From Stenotrophomonas sp. MMGLT7 (GTDB lineage: Bacteria; Pseudomonadota; Gammaproteobacteria; Xanthomonadales; Xanthomonadaceae): a DNA stretch of 64,000 nucleotides. A program made the position numbers and the translations under genes. Of this stretch, positions 48,301 through 57,300 are shown piece by piece (the first letter of the stretch is position 1; every line of letters begins with the position of its first letter). The notes under the pieces are model-generated. The model saw only the letters and a list, made by a program, of their open reading frames with translations. It was not told the DNA's origin and ran no database searches. The stretch spans positions 1 through 64,000 of the forward strand of contig NZ_JAJOZS010000007.1 of assembly GCF_021168555.1 (NCBI RefSeq), read 5' to 3'.

Positions 48301-48967
48301 ACTTATCCGGATCATAAGCAATAACGTTGGCCGATGACGCGGTGTCCAGGTTCTCGTAGTTCGTTATCCACATCTGGTTACCGAGCCCACCGATGCGGAC
48401 CCTCAATTTACTCCAAGCGGAAGGAGCAGAGTCCTTAACTGCCTGGTCCGTTATGGTCGTTATCGGAAAAAGGCTGTTCCGGTCATGCCGCGCCTTTTCG
48501 AGCCACGTTTCCGATGCCGTATCCTTGACGCGATATCCTCCGGTCAGCGCCTTTCGGAATGGATCGATGGTCTGGGTGACGGCCCAGTTGAGATAATTTC
48601 CGCTCCATTGCTTGTCGGAAGAACATTTATGCGAAACTGCACTGGAAGCGGGATAGAAATGCCTGTTGCTTTCCTCTGACTCGTAGTGGTACAGGTAGCA
48701 CTTCTCGGAATCGAAATATCCCGAATATTTCTGATCCGAGGAATAATCTCCAATATGGGCCTTGCTGATGATCGTCGGATACTCGACCGAAGGCACCAGC
48801 GCCAGATTCCCCGGCACGTCGCTACCGATGTAGAGCGGACGCGTCTCGATTTCCACCGACACCGCCGTGACCGAGCTGAATGCCGCGATCAGACCTACCA
48901 GGAAGGCGGCGACGCGGTTGCCTGGCTGCTGGCCGCCGGGCGCGGTAGCACGGACATGGATTTTCAT
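45356..48967 (-). CDS. pilY1: Type IV pilus tip adhesin/biogenesis factor PilY1
   Basis: PilY1 sits at the pilus tip with the minor pilins and influences adhesion, surface sensing and retraction. The 1203-residue protein has a signal peptide (residues about 18-40). A variable N-terminal part follows, then the conserved PilC-type beta-propeller (from about residue 700, e.g. RASVIYVGANDGMLHAFNAD and VDGYLTAADVYVGGAWKTIL). A C-terminal calcium-binding loop FDVNGDGVIDSDDEKDG lies near residue 1150. The ATG at 48967 precedes the signal peptide. GC content is lower than in neighbouring genes, suggesting diversifying adhesin sequence. Confidence 0.95.
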   Translation of the reverse strand: MKIHVRATAPGGQQPGNRVAAFLVGLIAAFSSVTAVSVEIETRPLYIGSDVPGNLALVPSVEYPTIISKAHIGDYSSDQKYSGYFDSEKCYLYHYESEESNRHFYPASSAVSHKCSSDKQWSGNYLNWAVTQTIDPFRKALTGGYRVKDTASETWLEKARHDRNSLFPITTITDQAVKDSAPSAWSKLRVRIGGLGNQMWITNYENLDTASSANVIAYDPDKYGLNGTCVSYNGKNCSRQDWNTVFTLSVRVKVCDPSVGEVESNCKQYPNGNWKPEGLVQEYSSKLTYSIFGYLNESGNQRNGGVMRARQKFVGPSTHYPEVGTVANGNREWDTETGVQYRNPDPADATATGYGVADSGVINYLNKFGQMTAQSAKANDPVSELYYAAIRYFRGQGNLAAYSSGIDYNKADGFPVITNWDDPIRYSCQVNAALGIGDVYTHADHDLPDADKKIAETYTQKIFDLEGINKSASADFSGRGNSAYIAGLAYFAHTSDLREDDAQKSNTAGSQSLSTYWVDVRENQFLEPKQSNQYWLATKYGGFRVPAGFDPLTANGLEEALWHATSDYLASGTNGGVVTSANSYPRPDNFYVASDADKMVESLRQAFENIIDNLRGSSGSLASNTGRLTEGTRIYQGQFVTGNNNEWGGELLAYSVNAGTGALTQSWAATTLFPLWGPTNETTGSNGTKSRQIFYGANQAPFQGAVPGLTAEQVNYIRGDRSGEMANGGSLRNRLSVLGDIVNSQPTYVGAPNGNLYSRQSFSGSGTYAAFAANNASRASVIYVGANDGMLHAFNADNGSELFSFMPSAALAKLIQSRYWEPGYEHEYTVDGYLTAADVYVGGAWKTILVGTMGRGGNGVFAIDVTRPGSPKLLWEVDDARLGNSLGQPIIAQVADGDWRVLMGNGPNSSSGRAQLVMIGIADGGVTSIDTGVGDDNGLSGVNAWSSSGSGIVDTVYAGDLKGNLWKFTALNASGSRQLLFAAGTTRPITAAPLVAKNPSTLKTWVWFGTGRYLNSADMANTDQQTWYGLIDIGTQITGGLREVDLVSQGPFSETDSTIVRTLESYEQAGANGWYFDLPDTGERMIVPNYFQGLNLVGTTRIPNSSDVCSPNGTGFTMVIDPFTGGRTSSGTFDVNGDGVIDSDDEKDGHPVSGIGHDSGVGGSMTLGNYMYANLDDSTTEVTKIKSLAGEVSRVSWRELIRE

Positions 48968-49010
48968 GGTGTTTCCCCCGGCGCGGGCATTCCGCGCAGC
49001 TGTACAGGTC

Positions 49011-49595
49011 TCATTTGACGGTGATGTTCGACTGCAACACCACCAACGAGCGGTTGGAACCATTCGCCGGGTCGTGGCTGCGCGCGATGATCCGGTAGAA
49101 GGACTCGAGCTGCACGCCTCCTCCACTGCCGTACTGGTTGGCATTGGCGCTGTAGCCCAGGCTCAGTTTGTCGACACTGTCCCGTTGCCCCAGGTACTGG
49201 ATGTAGTACTGAGGCCTACCGGCCGAAAGCGTCTGCGGGGCGGTGCCGTCAATCCAGCCGTTGGCCCCGCCTGTATAGGCATCCGCCGGCGGCACCGGGC
49301 ATGAAGCCGTTGTCGAACTGCAGTCGACGCCAATCGCCGCGCCAGCAAGCACCGCGTTGCGCACTGCGGCCTCCGCCTCGCGCAAGGCCGACTCGGCCGC
49401 CTGGAAGGCCAGACTGCGGTCGTACATGTTGGAGCTCATCCGCTCCCGTAGCGTGACGCCACGCACCACGGCAAGCCCCAGCAACGTCACCACCAGCAGC
49501 ATGATCAGCACGACGAACAGCGACATTCCATGCTGTCGATTCCAGCCGGGTACACCCGGACGCTCCGCCTTTCCCTTGTTCAAGTCGCCGGTCAT
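49011..49595 (-). CDS. pilX: Minor pilin assembly protein PilX
   Basis: The 194-residue protein has the PilX N-terminal signature GMSLFVVLIMLLVVTLLGLA (residues 23-42), RSLAFQAAESALREAE and a variable C-terminal domain. The residue at +5 of the mature form is not Glu, as is common in PilX. It overlaps pilW by 4 bp and precedes pilY1 by 43 bp. With PilV, PilW, FimT and PilE it forms the initiating tip complex. Confidence 0.93.
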   Translation of the reverse strand: MTGDLNKGKAERPGVPGWNRQHGMSLFVVLIMLLVVTLLGLAVVRGVTLRERMSSNMYDRSLAFQAAESALREAEAAVRNAVLAGAAIGVDCSSTTASCPVPPADAYTGGANGWIDGTAPQTLSAGRPQYYIQYLGQRDSVDKLSLGYSANANQYGSGGGVQLESFYRIIARSHDPANGSNRSLVVLQSNITVK

Positions 49596-50536
49596 ATCGT
49601 GCGGCTCCTCAGCGCCACCACATGTTCCAGACGACGCTGGAGCGGTGCATTGTCGGTTCCGGTCGCCTCGCTGCTCTGGCTCGTCAGCGCGATGCGCACC
49701 GCGGTGACCGCCGTCCAGTCGCTCACTGCGGCAGCACTCACATAGCTGGCCGCACCGGCCCCCAGCAGGTACTCAAGTTGCATGTCGGCCACGCCTTCCA
49801 CCATCTCCTCCCTGGCGCCGTTGTCCACCACGCGGAACAGCGATCTGCCGCCACGTCCGTTGTCGGCAACGAACCATCGTGTCCCGTGCAGCTGGCTCAC
49901 CACGGAATTGCGTGGATACACGTACGGCACGTCGGAGCAGGCAGCGGGCTTGGTATTCAGACTGTCCTTGCAATTGCCACCGGAAGCTGCATGTTCGATC
50001 GTCGTCGCACTGGCTGCGCTGGCCTTGAATATCGCCAGCTGCGCGGTATCGCAGACCATCACCACGTCGCCGGCCGTGATCCCGGATGCGCTGTCCACCG
50101 TCAGCGTCGTGCCGGAATGACCCTCCACGTTCGCCAGCACGTCGCCGACGGCCAGGACCTGGAGGACATCGGTTCCCGCCACGCTGCCGAGCCCGGCCGG
50201 ACCGCCGTTGTCGTAGCCCTGCAAAGGCACCGCCCAGTTCGTCCACCAGTTCGTCGTGGCATCGTCGACCACATTCGCAACCGGCAGTCCTATGTCGCAG
50301 GGATTGCCCCCTGCCTCGCGCACATCGCGCGCCATCAGCTCGAAGGCCATCTGCAGTGTTTCCTGCACCTGCCCGAGGCTTTCGGTAGTCCGGTATGCCT
50401 GCCGGTTGGACAGAAAGATGCCGATGGCCGCGCCGACCACCAACAGCCCCAGCAGCATGGAGACCATCAGCTCGATCAGGCTCAGGCCCGCGGCGCGGTG
50501 GGCCGCCGGCGTTCGGATGCTACGTCCGTGTCTCAT
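49592..50536 (-). CDS. pilW: Minor pilin PilW
   Basis: The 314-residue prepilin has the class III site AAG-LSLIELMVSMLLGLLVV (residues about 15-35) and FELMARDVREAGGNPCDIG, a signature of PilW. It overlaps both pilV and pilX by 4 bp. It belongs to the inner-membrane-anchored minor pilin set that primes type IV pilus assembly. Confidence 0.94.
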   Translation of the reverse strand: MRHGRSIRTPAAHRAAGLSLIELMVSMLLGLLVVGAAIGIFLSNRQAYRTTESLGQVQETLQMAFELMARDVREAGGNPCDIGLPVANVVDDATTNWWTNWAVPLQGYDNGGPAGLGSVAGTDVLQVLAVGDVLANVEGHSGTTLTVDSASGITAGDVVMVCDTAQLAIFKASAASATTIEHAASGGNCKDSLNTKPAACSDVPYVYPRNSVVSQLHGTRWFVADNGRGGRSLFRVVDNGAREEMVEGVADMQLEYLLGAGAASYVSAAAVSDWTAVTAVRIALTSQSSEATGTDNAPLQRRLEHVVALRSRTI

Positions 50537-51042
50537 AGCTGCACCGCCGTTGTCACCTGGCGTTTGGTTCCGCCTTCATGGTTGGCCGCCTGTTCGCCGT
50601 CACCGCCCGCGACCGCAGTGGCCCGGCTGTCGTCCCACTGGACGATGACCGTGCACAGGCCGGCGTTGTCGCAGGACACCTGGCCGCAAGCGGTTTCATC
50701 GTCAGTGGGCTTGCCGAACCCGGCCTTGATCGCCGAAATCCATTCATGCAGGTCCTCCTGCGCCAGAGAGCCGCCGGCCGGTGCCTTGCACTGCATCGAG
50801 CTCTGGTTGTAATCGCCACTCAGGGCGGCGGCCCGGTTGGCTCGCATGGAATCCAGAATGCTGTAGGTCTGCGCAACGGCCTGGCTGCGCTGCAGCGAAC
50901 TCTGGCTGTTCTTCAATGCGGTGGCCTGCATGGCGGCGATGCCGAGCAGGCCGATCCCCAGGATCAGCACCGAGATCATCACTTCGATCAGGCCGGCGCC
51001 AGATTGCGTTGCCGCCCTTCCATGCGGAATTCCTCGCTTCAC
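50533..51042 (-). CDS. pilV: Minor pilin PilV
   Basis: The 169-residue prepilin has SGAG-LIEVMISVLILGIGLLG (residues about 14-34) and IAAMQATALKNSQSSLQRSQ, typical of PilV. The start is GTG at 51042, overlapping the fimT stop (GTGA) and following GGGGAG; no ATG in frame precedes the cleavage site. It overlaps pilW by 4 bp. Confidence 0.93.
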   Translation of the reverse strand: MKRGIPHGRAATQSGAGLIEVMISVLILGIGLLGIAAMQATALKNSQSSLQRSQAVAQTYSILDSMRANRAAALSGDYNQSSMQCKAPAGGSLAQEDLHEWISAIKAGFGKPTDDETACGQVSCDNAGLCTVIVQWDDSRATAVAGGDGEQAANHEGGTKRQVTTAVQL

Positions 51043-51554
51043 GGACACTCCCCTGCCCCACTCCTGGATGCGACCGAAATGCGCCCGCCTGACGATATGT
51101 TGACGACTCGCTGATTCTCCTGCGGACGCGTCGTCGGCAGGCAGGCAATCAGGGTGCCGCCGCCGGAAGTGCCATCGGGGCGGAACGTCACATCCGCCGC
51201 ACCGGCCGTAACCTGCACCCCGGAACTGCCGGGTATTCCCTCCTGCATCACGTTTCCGCCGGAAACGACCAGCCAGCGGCTCCATTCCCCGTTACCGTCC
51301 GCGCACGAACTGCCATCGGTCGTGCGGCACAGATGCGCCGTGCCATTGGCCCTGATCGCCTCGGACTTGGCCAGTTGCGCCATGACCACCAGTTCGTTCG
51401 CCTGTGCGACCAGGCGGTTGCCATTGATGGTCGAGGTGAAGCTCGGAAGCGCGACCGTCACCAGAACGGCAAGCACGGCCACCGTGACCATGAGCTCGAT
51501 CAGGCTGAATCCCGCGCCCTCTTTCCAGGCTCCCCGGCCCGCTTGCATAAGCAT
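51039..51554 (-). CDS. fimT: Minor pilin FimT/FimU (GspH family)
   Basis: The 171-residue prepilin has a site GAG-FSLIELMVTVAVLAVLV (residues about 13-33) and a GspH domain with Cys pairs in LCRTTDGSSC and late Cys in IACLP and GECP. It is the first gene of the minor pilin operon. The ATG at 51554 is chosen as the first before the prepilin leader; a second ATG lies two codons on. The upstream region contains AlgR-like half-sites. Confidence 0.92.
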   Translation of the reverse strand: MLMQAGRGAWKEGAGFSLIELMVTVAVLAVLVTVALPSFTSTINGNRLVAQANELVVMAQLAKSEAIRANGTAHLCRTTDGSSCADGNGEWSRWLVVSGGNVMQEGIPGSSGVQVTAGAADVTFRPDGTSGGGTLIACLPTTRPQENQRVVNISSGGRISVASRSGAGECP

Positions 51555-51856
51555 CCGAACATCCCAGCGTTTCCCCTTTTCCAATCTACCGCGGCAAACA
51601 CGGCCTGCGCCATATCCAGCCCGACCAATGGTTGGATCCTGTCCACGAACGGCAACGCAGTCCGTTCGCACTCGACCGACATGCATTCGTACGCATGCTT
51701 CTGGCAGGAAAGGGATGCGAGCGGTCTGTCGCCGATGCTCCCGGGGAATGCTGCAGATACACTTCCCGGGGACTTCAAACGCCGACGCAGCATGATCGAC
51801 TGTCGTTGCCCGACACTTTCCGGGCATCATGTCATCGGCCCGGAACGATCGCGATC
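51555..51856. promoter_or_regulatory. Divergent promoter region of minor pilin operon and histidine kinase
   Basis: The 302-bp spacer separates fimT (minus) from the histidine kinase (plus). It holds an inverted CCGTTCG pair at 51646-51668, described separately, and a hairpin-like CCCGGGGAAT/CTTCCCGGGG pair near 51740-51775. No open frame looks coding. Confidence 0.55.
51644..51670. promoter_or_regulatory. Inverted AlgR-like binding sites
   Basis: CGAACGG (51646-51652) and CCGTTCG (51662-51668) form a perfect inverted repeat with 9-nt spacer. Extended, the minus-strand site reads CCGTTCGTG and the plus-strand site CCGTTCGCA. The AlgR consensus known from Pseudomonas aeruginosa is CCGTTCGTC, so they match at 8 and 7 of 9 positions. 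Confidence 0.55.
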
Positions 51857-52867
51857 ATGCCCAAGTCACTCAAGCCGCTGGACGCGCTCTGGCAGCCCCC
51901 GGTCATCGTGTGGACAGTCCTCGCCGGCGAGGGAGTGGCGGCCATCCTGACCCTGGCCGCGCAACCGGCCAACGGCGCATTGACCTATTTCGGACTGGCC
52001 TCGCTGATCGTGCAGTGGATCTCGATGCTCGCATTGAGCGGCCTGTATCTCCTGCGCCGCCCGTTGGCGCGCCTGAGTTCGCCCTGGGTCGCCTGCATCG
52101 CCTTGGCATTGTTGATGCTGTCCGCGTGGCTGGTGTCCGGTGCGGCCTGGTGGCTGTTCCACAACTCGGGCGGAACGATCAGCCAGGACTGGCAAGCGCT
52201 GGGGCTGCGCTTTGCCGCCATCGCGTTTGTCGTGGGCGTGTTGGGGCTGGCCGCGTTCTACAACCACTGGCGGCTGCAGCAACTGGCGCTGAGGGCCAAG
52301 CAGGCCGAACTGGAGGCGCTGCGCGCCCGGGTGCATCCGCACTTCCTGTTCAATACCTTGAACACGGGCGCGACGCTGGTGCACCAGCGTCCGGCCGATG
52401 CCGAGCAATTGCTGCTGGACCTGGCGGACCTGTTCCGCGCCGCATTGACCGGGCCTCAGGCAATCCCGCTGGGCGACGAACTCGCGTTGGCGCGGCATTA
52501 CCTTGAGATCGAGGCGCTTCGCTTCGGCGAGCGCCTGCACATCGTCTGGCACCTGCCGGAAACGATTCCTGCAGCGGTGATCCCGACGCTGTCGTTGCAA
52601 CCGCTGGTGGAGAATGCCATCCGCCACGGCATCGAACCCAGCCCATCGGGAGGCGAGGTAGCGATAGCTGTCGCGGAAACTGCTGGCCAGGTCGAAGTAT
52701 CCGTGCGCAACCCCTTGCCTGTCGCCATCTCGCCTACCGCTGGCCACCGCATCGGCCAAGACGCAGTGGGCGCACGGATCCAGACACTGACCGAAGGGCG
52801 CGGGCAACTGGAAACAGGGATCGTGGACGGACAGTACGTGGCGACGATCCGGTTGCCGTTGCCATAA
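51857..52867 (+). CDS. Sensor histidine kinase, AlgZ/FimS (LytS) type
   Basis: The 336-residue inner-membrane kinase has four hydrophobic helices (residues about 15-135). It then carries the His_kinase (PF06580-type) region HPHFLFNTLN with the phospho-acceptor His at 162, the N-box VENAIRHGIEP (about 250) and a G-box-like GQDAVGARIQTL. This is the AlgZ/FimS class that controls type IV pilus and alginate genes through the LytTR regulator AlgR. The expected algR gene does not follow; the next gene is convergent ppnN. The ATG at 51857 starts the first helix domain. Confidence 0.9.
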   Translation: MPKSLKPLDALWQPPVIVWTVLAGEGVAAILTLAAQPANGALTYFGLASLIVQWISMLALSGLYLLRRPLARLSSPWVACIALALLMLSAWLVSGAAWWLFHNSGGTISQDWQALGLRFAAIAFVVGVLGLAAFYNHWRLQQLALRAKQAELEALRARVHPHFLFNTLNTGATLVHQRPADAEQLLLDLADLFRAALTGPQAIPLGDELALARHYLEIEALRFGERLHIVWHLPETIPAAVIPTLSLQPLVENAIRHGIEPSPSGGEVAIAVAETAGQVEVSVRNPLPVAISPTAGHRIGQDAVGARIQTLTEGRGQLETGIVDGQYVATIRLPLP

Positions 52868-52892
52868 GTGGCGATGACGGACTGCAGGCGCC

Positions 52893-54281
52893 CTACGACA
52901 CGACCCGGTAGCAGGGCTTGTACTCGCCGGATATCTTCATCCGCCGCTGCTCGACGAAGCCGCGCAGCAGCGCGTCCAGCGCCTGCATCATCGCCGGGTC
53001 GCCGTGGATCTCGAACGGGCCGAACTGCTCGATCCTGCGCATGCCGTCCTCCTTGACGTTGCCGGCGACGATGCCGGAAAACGCACGGCGCAGATCCGCC
53101 GCCAGCGCGGGCGCGGGCCTTCCGTAATGCAGGTCCAGCGCCGCCATGTCCTCGTGGGTGGGAACGAAGGGCTGCTGGTACTCCACGGGAATGTCGACCG
53201 ACCAGTTGAAGTAGAAGGAGTCCTTCTGCGCGATGCGGTGTTCGCGCACCCGCTTGATCCCGTGCGCCATCTTGCGCGCGACCGTCACCGGATCGCCGAC
53301 GACGATCTCGTAGCGCGAGGCCGCCTCGTCGCCCAATGTCAGGCGGATGAACCGATCGATCTGCTCGAAGTACGGCGCCGCGATCGTGGGACCGGTCAGC
53401 ACCAGCGGGAACGGCAAGTGCTGGTTGTCCTCCCTGAGCAGGATGCCGAGCAGGTAGAGGATCTCCTCCGCCGTGCCGACGCCGCCGGGGAACACGATGA
53501 TGCCGTGTCCAAGGCGCACGAAAGCCTCCAGCCGCTTCTCGATGTCCGGCATGATCACCAGGTGGTTCACGATCGGATTCGGCGACTCGGCGGCGATGAT
53601 GCCCGGCTCGGTGACGCCGATGTAGCGGGTATGGCTGCGCCGCTGCTTGGCATGGGCGATGGTGGCGCCCTTCATCGGCCCCTTCATCGCTCCCGGGCCG
53701 CAGCCGGTGCAGATGTCCAGGCCGCGCAAGCCAAGCTCGTAGCCCACCTGCTTGGTGTACATGTATTCGTCGCGCGAGATCGAATGCCCGCCCCAGCAGA
53801 CCACCAGGTTGGGGTCGGCCGGCTGCAGGATGCGGGCATTGCGCAGCAGCCCGAACACGGCATTGGTGATGCCGTCGGAAGACTCCAGGTCGGCGGCATA
53901 CTCGGGGCCCATCTCGATCGCCATGTAGGCCAGGTCGCGCACTACCGCGAACAGCAGCTCGGCGACACCGCGGATGATCTCGCCGTCGACGAAGGCCATC
54001 GCCGGCGCGTTGCTCAGGTCGATGCGGATGCCGCGGTCCTGCTGGGTGACCTGGATGTCGAAATCCGGGTACAGGTCGCGCGCCGCGCGCGGGTCGTCCG
54101 ACGAACTACCGCTGGTCAGCACCGCGAGCGCGCATCGGCGCAGCAGCTCGTGCATGCCGCCGATGGAGGCGTCGCGCAGCCGCGCCACCTCGATCCGCGA
54201 AAGGATGTCCAGACCGCCGCGCGGGTAGACCCGCGCATCCACCACCGGCAGCGCCCTCGCAGCCGTACTGCTGTTTTCCAT
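52893..54281 (-). CDS. ppnN: Pyrimidine/purine nucleotide 5'-monophosphate nucleosidase
   Basis: PpnN hydrolyses nucleoside monophosphates to base and ribose-5-phosphate and is allosterically stimulated by (p)ppGpp in E. coli. The 462-residue protein has the LOG-like catalytic core: GLDICTGCGPGAMKGPMKGA (residues about 194-213) and IIVFPGGVGTAEEILYLLGI (about 280), the PGGxGTxxE motif. N- and C-terminal extensions are typical of YgdH. Length matches the family. It is convergent with the kinase gene. Confidence 0.93.
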   Translation of the reverse strand: MENSSTAARALPVVDARVYPRGGLDILSRIEVARLRDASIGGMHELLRRCALAVLTSGSSSDDPRAARDLYPDFDIQVTQQDRGIRIDLSNAPAMAFVDGEIIRGVAELLFAVVRDLAYMAIEMGPEYAADLESSDGITNAVFGLLRNARILQPADPNLVVCWGGHSISRDEYMYTKQVGYELGLRGLDICTGCGPGAMKGPMKGATIAHAKQRRSHTRYIGVTEPGIIAAESPNPIVNHLVIMPDIEKRLEAFVRLGHGIIVFPGGVGTAEEILYLLGILLREDNQHLPFPLVLTGPTIAAPYFEQIDRFIRLTLGDEAASRYEIVVGDPVTVARKMAHGIKRVREHRIAQKDSFYFNWSVDIPVEYQQPFVPTHEDMAALDLHYGRPAPALAADLRRAFSGIVAGNVKEDGMRRIEQFGPFEIHGDPAMMQALDALLRGFVEQRRMKISGEYKPCYRVVS

Positions 54282-54335
54282 GTCTTGCTCCTCGATACAG
54301 GCGCCGGACTGTAGCGCACTCGCCCCCACAAAAGA

Positions 54336-54361
54336 AAACGGCCGGGTTGCCCCGGCCGTTT
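54336..54361 (-). terminator. Intrinsic terminator of the TonB-dependent receptor gene
   Basis: AAACGGCCGGG-TTGC-CCCGGCCGTTT is a perfect 11-bp stem. On the minus strand TTTTCTTTTGTG follows, giving a good intrinsic terminator 25 bp past the receptor stop. Confidence 0.85.
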
Positions 54362-54386
54362 GGATGTTGCGGATACCACCGATGGA

Positions 54387-57300
54387 TCAGAACTCGTACT
54401 TGAAGGTCAGCAGCGCCGACCAGCGCGACACGACGCGGGACGGGTAGCCTGAGTTGAAGTCGTACTCCGAGAGCTGCTGCGGCGAATTGGAAGACAGGTC
54501 GTAGACATAGCTGCCATCCGCGTTGACCTTGCTCAGGCTCGCCAGGTAACGGGTGTCGAACTCGCCTGGATTCCTGGTGACACCCCAGTCCTTGTTGAGC
54601 ATGTTCAGGAAGTTGTAGATGTCCAGCCGGATCAGCGACTTGTGCTCCTTGAAGAAGCCCGGCAGTTCCTGCTGGAAGCTCACGTCGAGTTGGTTGACCC
54701 ACGGAGAACGGTCGCCATTGCGCTCGGCGATGCTGCCGCGGTGAGCGGCCAGGTAGGGATTGCTCTCGATGAACGCATTGAACGCGGCGATCTGCTCGGC
54801 CGTGGCCGCATTGCTCCCGTAGACATAGCTCACGATCGGATCGTTGACCAGCGGGATGTAGGCCGGATCCTGGAAGATCCGGTCGCCATTCGGGTCGCCG
54901 TCGATGATCCAGGTGTACGGCAGTCCGTCATGACCGTTGTAGAAGGCGGTGACACTGGTCTTGTAGTCGCCGAAAAAGGCATGTTCCCAGCCCAGCGAGA
55001 GCTTGATCGAGTTGCGGATCTCGCGGCTGGCAGTACCGGCGATCTCCTCGTTCGGGTTCAGGCGGGAAACGTACTGGTAGCTGGACCATGCCTGCGAACT
55101 GGCATCGGAACCCACCTCGGTGGCCTTCGTATAGGTATAGCTGATGTTGCCGTACCAGCCATTGGCCAGCGGCTTGTCCAGCGAGAAGGTCACCGCGGTG
55201 GACGAACCCTTGTCGGTGTTGGTCAGCACGGTGGAGTTGTACTGGTAGCGGGGATTCAGGCCACAGTTCTTGTTGGCACTGTTGTCCGCACCACCCAGCG
55301 TGCACCAGTAGCTGTCGCGACCATCGGCCAGTTGCCCCTGCGCCTGGCCGATGTTGAGCGCCTTGTAGTACGCCCCGTCCTTGTTCTTGAGGTGCTGGAT
55401 CTCGACCGAACCCACCAGGCCGTACCACGGCAACTCGGCATCGTAGCCCAGGCTCACTTTCCACACGGTCGGCAGCTTGAAGTCCGGATCGATGCTGTCC
55501 ATCTGCGCCGCGCCGGTAGCGGTCAGGTTATCCGGGACCGGCTGGTTGTACGGATCGACGCTGAACGGATAGTTTGCCCAGTCATCCGTGGTGAAGGACG
55601 TCGAGGTCACACCGTTGTTCTGGTAAGGGTTGGCCAGCCAAACGAACGGCGGCACGCTCTGGAACAGGCCGACGCCACCGCGCAACTGCGAATAGCGGGG
55701 GGTGTCGAAGCTGTAGTTGAACGAGAAACGCGGCAGGATGACCTTGTTGCTGCTGCCCAGCTTGAAGTCGTTCGGGAAGCCGAAGGCTTCTTCGAACCCA
55801 TCGTTCCTCGGCGGCGCCTTGTCGGCCTTGGGAATGTTGGCGCGCACGCCATAGGTCAACGAGAGCTGGTCGTTGACCTGCCAGGTGTCCTGGATGTAAG
55901 GGCTCCACTGGCTGAACTTGATGGTGGCTGCGGTATCGGCCTCGGTGTAGCCATCGGTCGGCCGGCGCACCGTATACGAGTAGTACTCGCCGTTCCTGAA
56001 GTCATCGATGCTGTTGAATATGTACACGCCATGCAGGTCGCGGCCGTACAGGTTCAGCGCCTCGTTCTTCTGGTAGTCGAAACCGGCCTTGATGGTGTGG
56101 TCGCCAGCGTAATAGGTGCCGAAAACCGAGCCCGTCCATGTCTCCGTGTTGATGGCGTTCTCGTGGCGGTTGCGATCCTCGCCCAGGCGCACGCCGTTGC
56201 CGCTGCCGCTGCTGTTGTTCGCAGTGGTGACGTTGATGGTCGGCAGGTCAATGGCGTTGCCGGCGATCTGGTCGAACTTCTGGTAGCTGAACTTGGCTTC
56301 GGTGGTGAAGTTGTCGCTCCAGTCACTGAACAGCTGCAGCGCAGTGTTCTTGGTGGTGCTTTCCTTGGTGTACCAGCGAGTGCTCAGGATCGCCGAGGAG
56401 GCGTTGCTGTCGTACGGCTGCGGCAGGGTTTCCTTGGTTTCCTGATAGGTCAGACTGGCACGATGGTAGTCGTTGATATTCCAATCGATCTTGCCCAGGT
56501 AGCGCTTGGTCTCCAGGTTGACGCCGAGGGCGCCATAGGTGCCAGGCTGGATGCCGTACACGTTCTTGGCGATGTCGATGACTTCGTTGATCTCGTCCTG
56601 CGAAACGACGCCGTTGGTGACGCCGTCGGAAGATGCCGCTCCGCCGAAGTTGGTGATCTTCTGCTCTTCATAGGATCCGAAGAAGAACAGCCTGTCCTTG
56701 ACGATCGGGCCACCGATGGTCACACCCTTGGTTGTGTCCTTGTCGAACGCGGCGTAGTCCTCGCCATCGCGCGAACCAACCATGCTGCCAGCGTCCTTGT
56801 AGACGTAATAGGCCGAGCCGTGGAACTCGTTGGTACCGGACTTGGTGACGGCGTTGACGGCCGCGCCGACCACATCCTGCGACACGTCATAGTCGCTGAC
56901 ATTGATGTCGTAGGCGGCGATGGTGTCCACCGAGATCGGCGAGCCGGTGTACGGCATGCCATTGGCATTCAGGCCGAAGGGGTCGCCCTGCGACAGGCCA
57001 TCGACGGAGATGCGGTTGTAGCGGTTGTTCACACCGGCGACGGAAATCGCGCCCGTGGCTTGGTTGGTCACCATGATGCGCGGATCCAGACGTGCCACGT
57101 CGTCCAGCGAACGGCTCCCCTGAGGCGTCAGTTCCAGCTGGCGACCACTGATCGAGGTTCCCACGCCCTTGTTGTCCGAAGTGAACACGCTGGACCCGGC
57201 TGCCGCGACCGCGGTAACGGTTTCCAAGGTCGTCACGTCGCCGGTCAAGGCTGCATTGACGGTGCTGACCTGGTTCAGGTTCAGATAGACGCCATCCTCG

